From Gemmatimonadota bacterium (GTDB taxonomy: Bacteria; Latescibacterota; UBA2968; UBA8231): a stretch of 12,977 nt of DNA. Below, piece by piece: positions 1 to 6,689 of the stretch (position 1 is the stretch's first letter; every line of letters starts with the position of its first letter). The notes under the pieces were generated by a model. The model was not told the origin of the DNA. It saw nothing but the letters and a program-made list of their open reading frames with translations, and made no database searches. Made by a program: the position numbers and the translations under genes. The stretch covers positions 1-12,977 of the forward strand of contig JAPOYQ010000400.1 in assembly GCA_026706505.1 (NCBI GenBank). Reading direction: 5' to 3'.

Positions 1-281
1 CCCCCAATGGCGATGGGATAAACGAGCAGATTAACTTCTCTTTCAAGCTATTGCAGGTAACCCAAGAGGTGCCCTTGAGTCTCGCAGTTTTCGACCTGTC
101 CGGTCGCCCACTGCGGGTAATCCACGACGGGCAACAGCACAGCGGTGGCCTACACTTTTCTTGGGATGGCCGGGACGAGAACGGCGAGCGGGTACCCCCG
201 GGCCTGTACGTTTATCGCATATCGGTGGAGTCGGAAAAAGGCGGCGATCAGCTAGCGGGGACTGTCGCTGTGGTCTATTAA
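1..281 (+). CDS. Secreted protein, C-terminal FlgD-Ig-like domain (5' truncated)
   Basis: Only the last 92 residues are in the window, read in frame from base 3; the start lies upstream. The fragment opens with PNGDGINE, the acidic loop motif found at the start of many C-terminal domains of exported FCB-group proteins. It continues with a strand-rich FlgD-Ig-like pattern: LAVFDLSGRPLR, then WDGRDENGERVPPGLYVYR, ending in VAVVY and TAA at 279-281. The same arrangement closes the complete protein at 1002-3521, so this is very probably the tail of a paralogue of that discoidin protein. Such domains sit at the end of surface or secreted proteins and in some phyla act as type IX sorting signals; that role here is inference. 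The next gene starts 13 bp downstream behind a strong Shine-Dalgarno, so the two are probably co-transcribed. Confidence 0.85.
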   Translation, partial: PNGDGINEQINFSFKLLQVTQEVPLSLAVFDLSGRPLRVIHDGQQHSGGLHFSWDGRDENGERVPPGLYVYRISVESEKGGDQLAGTVAVVY

Positions 282-283
282 AA

Positions 284-290
284 AAGGAGG
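284..290 (+). promoter_or_regulatory. Strong Shine-Dalgarno for the hydrolase gene
   Basis: AAGGAGG lies four bases before the ATG at 295, directly after the TAA of the preceding gene. It is the closest match to the anti-Shine-Dalgarno consensus in the window and fixes the start of the isochorismatase-family gene. The spacing is slightly short, but no other in-frame start competes. Confidence 0.7.
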
Positions 291-294
291 TCCT

Positions 295-1005
295 ATGGCC
301 AACATTCAAATTCCCATTCGCTACTACAAGGATTATCCCGGCGGGTACGACTACGGGTACGAGACCCTGACCCTAGAGTTCGCCGAGTGCGCCTTTCTCT
401 TGGTGGATGTCGATGGCCGCTCGCCCAACCCAACGACCAAGGACTTCATCGCGCCGGCTTTGCAAGCCGCCCGCGCCAGCGGAATGCTGGTCAATTACGT
501 CCACAACGACCTGCGCCTAGTGGCCGACCCCGGCAACATCGTGGGCGAGATCTGGGGCAAGACCAAGAGCGGCGGCGGCAACGGCATTGCAAGCTGGGCG
601 CGGCAAGAACACAAACCCGAATACCTCGACTACGTGGCCCCGCGCGAGGGCGAGCGCAATTTCCCCAAGTGGATCTGGAGCGGCTTCCACGACACCTTCT
701 TGGACCAGCACTTGCGCAGCTATGGCATTAGGACGCTGTTCGTGGTTGGCTACAGTCGGCGGGCCTGCCTGCACTACACCTGTGCCGAAGCCGTAGGGAG
801 GAATTACCGCGTCATTCTGTTGCGCGATTGTTCAAACGCCCCCGGTACGATCGAGATGCCAGACACGATAGACGACAGCCTACCGGAAGGCGGTTGGATC
901 AACCGGATTACGCTGCGCAACTTCGAACATCTGATCGGTTATACCACCACGGCCGAGGAATTCATCGCGGCGTGTCAGCAGGTGGGGGAGGAGAAGGTCG
1001 CGTGA
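295..1005 (+). CDS. Isochorismatase-family cysteine hydrolase
   Basis: This 236-residue cytoplasmic protein belongs to the isochorismatase-like hydrolase superfamily, whose members cleave ether or amide bonds (isochorismate, nicotinamide, N-carbamoyl compounds, ureides). The expected triad is visible: D38 in FLLVDVDG at the end of the first strand, K125 in FPKWIWSGF, and nucleophile C158 in VVGYSRRACLHYTCAEA. The W-SGF stretch after the lysine and the small-residue turn before the cysteine are family hallmarks. The roughly 87-residue D-to-K spacing, with a Gly-rich loop (KTKSGGGNG), gives no clear subfamily, so the substrate is unknown. There is no signal peptide. ATG 295 follows a near-consensus Shine-Dalgarno. 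The TGA at 1003-1005 overlaps the GTG of the next gene, implying translational coupling to a secreted protein. An amidase or carbamoylase role in a catabolic cluster is a guess from context. Confidence 0.88.
   Translation: MANIQIPIRYYKDYPGGYDYGYETLTLEFAECAFLLVDVDGRSPNPTTKDFIAPALQAARASGMLVNYVHNDLRLVADPGNIVGEIWGKTKSGGGNGIASWARQEHKPEYLDYVAPREGERNFPKWIWSGFHDTFLDQHLRSYGIRTLFVVGYSRRACLHYTCAEAVGRNYRVILLRDCSNAPGTIEMPDTIDDSLPEGGWINRITLRNFEHLIGYTTTAEEFIAACQQVGEEKVA
983..992 (+). promoter_or_regulatory. Shine-Dalgarno deciding the GTG start at 1002
   Basis: GGGGGAGGAG lies about nine bases before GTG 1002 and inside the end of the hydrolase gene. The reading frame stays open upstream to 828, but this purine-rich box followed by a GTG and a signal peptide shows where translation begins. 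The GTGA arrangement is a typical coupled stop/start overlap. Confidence 0.65.
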
Positions 1006-3521
1006 CTCGGTCGTGGCTCGTTGCTTGCACCCTGCTGGTCGCCGCGTCGGCGTGGCCCCAGGGATTCCGCCTCGAAGCGGACCGGGTTGCCGTTGACGAG
1101 GGCGACTGGGCGGAATGGGAGATAGCCGCAGGTACGGTGCAATTGGGCCCGGAAGGGGTGCGGCCGCACCGCATCCGCGAGCAAATCAACGCCGTGCTAG
1201 ACGCCCCGAACTTTGTGTCCGGCGAAGGCGTACAGGGCGGGATCCGGGCGGCGGGCACTAACTTGGCTGAGGCCGCGAATGCGATAGACGGCCAAGAGGA
1301 TACTTTCTGGGAGCCGGACGTGGACGCGCCCCTCCGCGATTGGTGGATCGAGGTCGACTTGGGCCGCTTAGTATGGGCGCGCAAGATCGTGGTGAAATTC
1401 GCGCCGGAAGGCATGGGCGACCCTTTCTTGCAGTTCAAGGTGCTCACGTCCAACGGCCTCCCGGCTTTCTCCCAGAGCAAGGCGATCCGCTTCGCGCAGG
1501 CCGGCCGCAGCGAAGGTTTGAACAAAACCCAGCGCGTCTTTGAGTTTGATCTGAAGCCCTCGCAGGAAGCGGACACGGACTTTGTCGGCGACATGTTCCA
1601 GTTCGTCCAGATCGTGGCTACGGCCAGCGCGCGCGGCCAAGGGCACGAAGTCAGCGAGACCCGCTGGAACAGCTTGCCAGAGGAAGAGCGCGGCGATGTG
1701 ATCTACTTCTTGCGCGAGTCCTCGGGCGTTTTGCGGCAGATCGACCAAGACCAGCATGCAGCACTGAGCGAGTCGCGCGCTGGTCCGATTAAGTACTATC
1801 GACGGGAGCGGCCGCGGCTGGCCGAGGTGGAGGTGTGGACCGAGGGCGACAACATCAGCTTGGGCTCGCTGAGCCGAGGCGGGTTGATCGGGGGCACGAG
1901 CAACACCGGGACGGAGCGCTTGGCCATTGACGGCGACTACAAGACCGTGTGGACCGAGCAAGTGGGCGTCAGCGGCGTCGAGCACATCGACGTGGAGTTC
2001 GACCGCGAACTCCTCTTCGACTTGGGGACTTGGTTCTGGATCAGCCGAGTGGTCATCGGTTTTGACCGCGAAAATATCGCCCACGGCTTTACCGGCGCGT
2101 TCCCCAACTACGTCATCAATCTCTCGAATGGCCAGCGCAACCCAGACGGTAGCTTGGCCTACGTTGCGCTGGCCACGCGGAAAACCGCCGACATAGAGCC
2201 GGGCCGCTTCAGTGGGCTGTTCCCCCACATTTTTTACCAGGACAATGCCTTTCCGCTCACTAGGGCGCGCTACCTCAAGATGGATTACCGCGTGCTCATC
2301 GTCCCGAATTGGGCCAACTCCGGCATCCGCGAGCTCCAGCTCTACGGACGCGGTTTCCTGCCGCAGGTGACGCTGCAATCGGCACCTATGGAGCTGGGCA
2401 GCGATCCTCGCATCCTGTCTTCCATTCACTGGGCAGCCGACGCCCCTCCGGGCACCCAAGTGCAATTTCGCACGCGCACTGGCAACCAGCTCGACGAGGA
2501 AATCCACTACTTCACCAACGCCGGAAAAGAGGTGACCGAGGCCAAATATCGCAAGCTGCTCAGCTTTCAGCGGGGCGATTCGACTATATCGGTGGTTCCC
2601 GGTGCCGACTGGAGCTCTTGGAGTCCGTACTACACGGCCACAGGCGCGCCGATCACCTCGCCAAGCCCGCGCCGCTACGCCATAGTAGAGGCCACACTGC
2701 GCTCGGACGATCCCGGCCACGGGGCGTTGTTGCGCCAGATGCACATCGCGCTGGATTGGCCTTTGGCTAGCCAAGTTATAGGCGAAGTGCAGCCGCGACA
2801 GACGGAGCAGCGCGGGGAGCGCACGACCTTCTCGCTGTCTTTGCAGCCGCAGTTCCAAGCCGACAATCGCGGCTTCGACCAGGTACTAGTGGTGTTGCCG
2901 TCGGGGGCAGCGGTCGATCTGGAGGAGGTGGTTGTGGGCGCAGAGCGCGTGCGCTATGGGCCGGAAGAAGTGACGCGGGTGAAGACCGGGACCGATTCGC
3001 TGTGGGTGCAGCTACCCGCGCCCGTGGCGGAGGGAGAGGGGTTCGTCGCGCTGCAATTTTCCGGTGTGCTCTACCTGGCCAGCAATGCGTTTGCCGTGCA
3101 GGTGGGGTTGGGCGAAGGCGATGAGCGGGTATGGCAGCGGGTGGATGCCGGTGCCGGCCGCAGTTTGCAGGTGTTGACCCCGTTTAGCGGCGGGTTGTTG
3201 GGCGAGGTGATCGCGTCATCTAATCCGTTTACGCCCAATGGGGACGGGATCAACGACGTAGTGGAATTGGTGTTTCCGGTGTTCGCGGTGCAGGGTACCA
3301 AGGCGTTGGTGCTAGAGGTGTATGGCTTAGACGGCCAGCGCGTGCGGCAGATGGCTCCGGTGGTGGCACATGCCGCCGGAGTGCAGCGTTTGACTTGGGA
3401 CGGACGGGACGATCAGGGCCGTCTGACGCCGCCGGGCCTGTATCTGTGCCGGGTCGGCATGGAGGTCGATGCCGAAGGCGAGCAAACGACGATTACCAAA
3501 CTCGTCGCTAGCGTGTACTGA
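1002..3521 (+). CDS. Secreted discoidin-like protein with C-terminal FlgD-Ig-like domain
   Basis: This 839-residue exported protein starts at GTG 1002. The frame is open back to 828, but a signal peptide (basic start, LVACTLLVAASAWPQG) begins exactly at the GTG behind a good ribosome site. Residues about 85-210 form a first discoidin (F5/8 type C)-like region: GTNLAEAANAIDG, EDTFWEPD, WWIEVDLGR, then a later core strand. Residues about 297-450 form a second: TERLAIDGDYKTVWTE, DLGTWFWISRVVIGFD, ending LQLYGRGF. A conserved linker at 221-250 separates them. Residues about 741-839 carry NPFTPNGDGIND and LTWDGRDDQGRLTPPGLYL, a FlgD-Ig-like domain that may be a sorting or anchoring module. Discoidin folds usually bind glycans or surfaces; no catalytic motif is evident. 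It is paralogous to the fragments at 1-281 and 11508-12977 and overlaps the hydrolase by 4 bp. Confidence 0.85.
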   Translation: MTRSWLVACTLLVAASAWPQGFRLEADRVAVDEGDWAEWEIAAGTVQLGPEGVRPHRIREQINAVLDAPNFVSGEGVQGGIRAAGTNLAEAANAIDGQEDTFWEPDVDAPLRDWWIEVDLGRLVWARKIVVKFAPEGMGDPFLQFKVLTSNGLPAFSQSKAIRFAQAGRSEGLNKTQRVFEFDLKPSQEADTDFVGDMFQFVQIVATASARGQGHEVSETRWNSLPEEERGDVIYFLRESSGVLRQIDQDQHAALSESRAGPIKYYRRERPRLAEVEVWTEGDNISLGSLSRGGLIGGTSNTGTERLAIDGDYKTVWTEQVGVSGVEHIDVEFDRELLFDLGTWFWISRVVIGFDRENIAHGFTGAFPNYVINLSNGQRNPDGSLAYVALATRKTADIEPGRFSGLFPHIFYQDNAFPLTRARYLKMDYRVLIVPNWANSGIRELQLYGRGFLPQVTLQSAPMELGSDPRILSSIHWAADAPPGTQVQFRTRTGNQLDEEIHYFTNAGKEVTEAKYRKLLSFQRGDSTISVVPGADWSSWSPYYTATGAPITSPSPRRYAIVEATLRSDDPGHGALLRQMHIALDWPLASQVIGEVQPRQTEQRGERTTFSLSLQPQFQADNRGFDQVLVVLPSGAAVDLEEVVVGAERVRYGPEEVTRVKTGTDSLWVQLPAPVAEGEGFVALQFSGVLYLASNAFAVQVGLGEGDERVWQRVDAGAGRSLQVLTPFSGGLLGEVIASSNPFTPNGDGINDVVELVFPVFAVQGTKALVLEVYGLDGQRVRQMAPVVAHAAGVQRLTWDGRDDQGRLTPPGLYLCRVGMEVDAEGEQTTITKLVASVY

Positions 3522-3548
3522 TTTGAACCATGGCCGAGGTCAAAGGAA

Positions 3549-5534
3549 TTGAAAAAACAGATTCCTCCAGCATACCTCGAATGGGTGAACCAGGAGGAAG
3601 GGCAGCAGGATGTCGCCGGCATCCCCGCGCGGGGCATCCTGCTCGGTGCCGTGCTCGCCTTGCTGCTCAATGGTTTAGACGCGTACGCGACGACCATCAT
3701 TCGCGGCTCGTACCTGACCTTAAATTTTAGTACGCCAGCCGCTCTATTCTTTTTCTTTTTTCTGGTACCCGCCAGCGGCCTCGTGTACTGTCTGCGCCGC
3801 TCCTTGGCCCTGACCCAATCCGAGCTGATTACCATCTACGTCATGTTGGTGGTCGCCTGCTGCATTCCCGGGATGGGGTTTACCCAATTTATCATCCCCT
3901 GTCTGGTCGGGTCCACGTACTACGCGACGCCGGAGAATAACTGGGACTTTTTATACAACCAGTACATCCCCACGTGGATGATCCCGCGCGGTGAAAACGT
4001 GGCGCGCTACTTTTTTGAGGGGCTACCCGAGGGGGCCGCTATTCCTTGGGCAGCGTGGGTGCTGCCGCTGACCTATTGGTACGGTTTCTTCTTGGCGCTC
4101 AGCGCGGCGATGATTTGCACGATGGTCATCTTGCGCAAGCAATGGGTAGATCGGGAGAAGCTGGCGTATCCGTTGGTGCAGGTGCCGATGGAGATGATTC
4201 AGCGCGAGCAAGGGCGGGCTATTGGGCGAGCGTTTTTTACCAATAAGGCGATGTGGCTGGGGTTTGCATTCGCATTTGTCTTGCTCAGCGTCAATGGACT
4301 ACACGCCTATTTCCCGGAGGTGCCTGGGATTACGCGGACCGCATCGCTCCCCCTGTTCCGCGATACAGTGCGCTTGGACCTGTGGTTTAGCCCGCCTTGG
4401 ATCGGCTTCTTTTACTTCGTCAACTTGGATATTTCCGCGTCTATCTGGGCGTTCTACATCCTGACCACGGTGCAACGGGGCATCTTCAATGTCCTCGGCT
4501 TGCAAAGCACGGAGCGGATGGATCTGTACTCGCGGGAGCCGTACCTAGCCCACCAAGGCATGGGGGCGATGATCGTCTTCGTGCTGATCGGATTGTGGGT
4601 GTCGCGCGGGCACTTGCAGTCCGTGTGGCGGAAAGCGTGGCACGATGATCCAGCCGTGGACGATACCGACGAAATTATGTCTTATCGGCAGGCTACCTTC
4701 GGCTTGCTGGGGTCGCTCGGCTTGGTGGGATTGGGCCTGTGGATGGCTGGGCTGCCGCCGTTGGGCGTGGCGATGTTTATCTTTGGGGCCATGGTGCTGT
4801 TTTTGGGCCTGACGCGGGTGGTCGCCGAAGGGGGCATCCCGGCCATGCGCCCTCCCATTATGACCTCGACTTTTGTGATTTCCGGTGCGGGGACTTCGAG
4901 CTTGGGAGCTTCTGGTTTGGTGGCCTTGGGGTTTTCGTATGGCTGGCACTCGGAGATTCGTTCGTTTGTAATGTCGTCGGTCGCCAATGGCCTGAAGATG
5001 AGCGAGGTGATCAAGGACGGGAAGCGGCGGTTGTTCTGGGCGGTGGTCATAGCGATTGTGGTCAGCTTGGTCGGCTCTTCGTACGTTACCATGGCGTTGG
5101 CGTACAAATACGGCGGCATCAATCTCAACGGCCTGTTTTTTGGCTGGGGAGCTGCCACGTACGGCCCCAAGGACATGGCCCCGCGCATTGCAGCGGAATT
5201 GACTGGTCCGCGACTCGACGCTTGGCTGTTCATGTCAATCGGCGGCGGGGTGATGGCCGTGCTGATGTGGATGCGGCACCATTTGCTGTGGTGGCCTCTC
5301 AATCCGCTCGGCTACGCCATCAGCGCGAACTGGAAGACCGGCCATATCTTTGCCAGCGCGCTCATCGCTTGGCTGCTCAAGCTGGTGATTCTCAAGTATG
5401 GGGGGCCGCGGCTATACCGGAGCCTGCGTCCATTCTTTCTGGGGCTGATTCTCGGAGAAGTGGTTGCGGCCGGCGCGTGGCTGGTGGCCGATTACATCAC
5501 CGATCACATGGGCAGCTTTCTGACGCAGATCTGA
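3549..5534 (+). CDS. DUF6785/DUF6784-family polytopic membrane protein (OPT-like transporter)
   Basis: This 661-residue integral membrane protein has about 12-14 hydrophobic segments, for example near residues 28-50, 64-82, 92-112, 167-190, 231-253, 280-310, 383-425, 496-518, 558-578, 600-618 and 626-650. The pattern LTQSELITIYVMLVV, then TYYATPENNWDFLYNQYIP, then RKQWVDREKLAYPLVQVPMEM, and later LTRVVAEGGIPAMRPP, is what I recall for DUF6785/DUF6784 proteins, which resemble oligopeptide (OPT) transporters. Function is therefore probably solute transport, substrate unknown. The start is uncertain: TTG 3549 is the first start codon in frame after the upstream stop, but AAAGGA at 3542-3547 sits too close to it. 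An ATG at 3530 lies in another frame and would join this one if the A-run at 3553-3558 had one base fewer. The gene lies 27 bp after the discoidin gene and 15 bp before the A-B module. Confidence 0.8.
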   Translation: MKKQIPPAYLEWVNQEEGQQDVAGIPARGILLGAVLALLLNGLDAYATTIIRGSYLTLNFSTPAALFFFFFLVPASGLVYCLRRSLALTQSELITIYVMLVVACCIPGMGFTQFIIPCLVGSTYYATPENNWDFLYNQYIPTWMIPRGENVARYFFEGLPEGAAIPWAAWVLPLTYWYGFFLALSAAMICTMVILRKQWVDREKLAYPLVQVPMEMIQREQGRAIGRAFFTNKAMWLGFAFAFVLLSVNGLHAYFPEVPGITRTASLPLFRDTVRLDLWFSPPWIGFFYFVNLDISASIWAFYILTTVQRGIFNVLGLQSTERMDLYSREPYLAHQGMGAMIVFVLIGLWVSRGHLQSVWRKAWHDDPAVDDTDEIMSYRQATFGLLGSLGLVGLGLWMAGLPPLGVAMFIFGAMVLFLGLTRVVAEGGIPAMRPPIMTSTFVISGAGTSSLGASGLVALGFSYGWHSEIRSFVMSSVANGLKMSEVIKDGKRRLFWAVVIAIVVSLVGSSYVTMALAYKYGGINLNGLFFGWGAATYGPKDMAPRIAAELTGPRLDAWLFMSIGGGVMAVLMWMRHHLLWWPLNPLGYAISANWKTGHIFASALIAWLLKLVILKYGGPRLYRSLRPFFLGLILGEVVAAGAWLVADYITDHMGSFLTQI

Positions 5535-5549
5535 CGAGGGAGCATACGC

Positions 5550-6590
5550 GTGAGTAACACATGGTATCGCATTGTTGTTTGCGTCTTTTTCTACATGGTA
5601 TCGAGTACCTTGGCCGCTTCTGCACAAGAAACGGATTTTGTGCTCGTGGCCTTGGAGCAGTTGCGCGACCGGCTGGAGCAGGACGACAAGGGGACGTTGG
5701 ACGAATTCGTCGCGGATGTCAGTACGGCGTCTGGATTGTCGGCTGCCGCGAGCCGGGATTCTCTAGTCTCACTGTTGCGAGACCTAAAGACTCATTGCAA
5801 GAAGTCCACGGCACTTGGTGAACAGCTTTTTGCGCTGCACGGCGAGCATTTTTCCGAGCGCGAGGCCAAGGCGTACTTAGTGCGGGTCGTGGATATGGTC
5901 GGCGACCTTTTAAAGAAAGAAGAGAATGTTGGGCTAGAGCCACTGATCGCCAAAGCGGCGGGCAAAAGCAAATTGCTCAAGTTTCAAGCCTTGGATTATA
6001 CTGCGGCGCTGCTGGTTCCATTCGTGGGGTCGCCGGTGGTGGAAGAACTGGCCGAAGAGGAGCGCGCGGTAAATGTCCCGACTGGACCCTTTAAGGTGTT
6101 GGTGAGGACTCGTAACAGTGAGGGCTTGTCTGACCGGGTTGATCAAATGGTTGAGTTTCACGGTCAAGGAAGCGGCTCTTTCTTCTTCAGAGTATTTAAG
6201 GTATCACCGCACCAGAAAATGAAGGCTAAGAGAAAAATACTCGCACTGCATGAGTCGGTTCGACCGGCGCTTTTGGACGAGTTCAAACGGTTCGACTTCA
6301 TCCGCTTTACCACGGATCCCTCGGCTAAGGATATTCGCTACACTTTGGATTACATTGTAAACGGATACTGGATTGGCTCCTACCATAATATTGAACAACG
6401 TCTTCTATGGACCCGCATGCAGTTGGTAGTGCAGGATGTACTCAAGGACAAAGCGGTGCTGGACAAGGAACTCACCATCAAGCAGGGATTCACGGAGGAG
6501 ATCAGGTCAGATGACGAGTCCATTCTCGATGATTTTTACCAAGAAGCCGCTCGCACTGTAGCGCAAGAAGTGTCGCCGCTATTTGATTAA
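5550..6590 (+). CDS. Exported protein of unknown family, copy 1 of duplicated gene A
   Basis: This 346-residue protein starts at GTG 5550 behind GAGGGAG at 5536-5542. It has a type I signal peptide (hydrophobic VVCVFFYMV, likely cleavage ASA|Q after residue 25) and no lipobox, so it is probably periplasmic or outer-membrane associated. Residues 26-165 look mainly helical and charged. The C-terminal half is alpha/beta: FIRFTTDPSAKDIRYTLDYI, MQLVVQDVLKDKAVLDKEL, then a final helix FYQEAARTVAQEVSPLF. That layout vaguely recalls small envelope assembly factors of the LptE/CsgG type, but I cannot assign a family. It is a close paralogue of 7962-9020: residues up to about 170 are near identical, the middle diverges and lacks six residues, and the last 26 residues are identical. 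The stretch 6181-6240 is AT-rich (22 of 60 bases G or C) against a GC-rich background. Confidence 0.85.
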   Translation: MSNTWYRIVVCVFFYMVSSTLAASAQETDFVLVALEQLRDRLEQDDKGTLDEFVADVSTASGLSAAASRDSLVSLLRDLKTHCKKSTALGEQLFALHGEHFSEREAKAYLVRVVDMVGDLLKKEENVGLEPLIAKAAGKSKLLKFQALDYTAALLVPFVGSPVVEELAEEERAVNVPTGPFKVLVRTRNSEGLSDRVDQMVEFHGQGSGSFFFRVFKVSPHQKMKAKRKILALHESVRPALLDEFKRFDFIRFTTDPSAKDIRYTLDYIVNGYWIGSYHNIEQRLLWTRMQLVVQDVLKDKAVLDKELTIKQGFTEEIRSDDESILDDFYQEAARTVAQEVSPLFD

Positions 6591-6616
6591 AACGCTCATA
6601 TCTGTCGCTGAATACG

Positions 6617-6623
6617 AAAAGAG
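6617..6623 (+). promoter_or_regulatory. Decayed Shine-Dalgarno of gene B copy 1
   Basis: AAAAGAG occupies the place of AAAGGAG at 9049-9055 in copy 2, six bases before the aligned ATG at 6630. The G-to-A change weakens pairing with 16S rRNA. It adds to the nonsense codon and deletion just downstream as a third lesion in the start region. Confidence 0.6.
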
Positions 6624-6629
6624 ATTGAT

Positions 6630-6689
6630 ATGCACCGGTCCTCGACCGAAACCAAGTGACTGGCTGCTTGCCTATTCCTTTCGGCCCTC
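6630..6689 (+). pseudogene. Broken 5' end of gene B copy 1 (nonsense codon and 18-bp deletion)
   Basis: Aligned with 9062-9139, this stretch is the former start of gene B: ATG CAC CGG TCC TCG ACC GAA ACC AAG, then TGA at 6657-6659 where copy 2 has AGA (Arg10). After the stop the frame continues LAACLFLSAL, matching VAVCLFLSAL of copy 2. The next 18 bp of copy 2 (9122-9139, encoding LHLTVV) are then missing at the 6689/6690 junction. This removes the histidine of the SxxxH motif and about a third of the membrane anchor. The stop context UGA-C is one that can be leaky, but that is speculation. Confidence 0.82.

Noticed and set aside
828..1001. Upstream extension of the discoidin protein to a start at 828
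   Set aside because: It would overlap the hydrolase gene by 178 bp and bury the signal peptide 58 residues inside. GTG 1002 has a good ribosome site and begins the signal peptide.
1368..2858. Long open frame on the minus strand (496 codons)
   Set aside because: It lies fully antisense to the discoidin gene, whose signal peptide, domain motifs and paralogues are clear. Such shadows are common opposite GC-rich genes, and its translation shows no recognisable domain.
4739..5557. 272-codon plus-strand frame overlapping the transporter gene
   Set aside because: It is an out-of-frame shadow within the membrane-protein gene; the transporter frame shows membrane segments and family motifs throughout.
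6657..6659. Recoded UGA (selenocysteine or an alternative code) in gene B1
   Set aside because: UGA ends several genes here (1005, 3521, 5534, 9020, 10342, 11500), the paralogue has Arg at this position, and no hairpin suited to a SECIS element is evident. A nonsense mutation is simpler.
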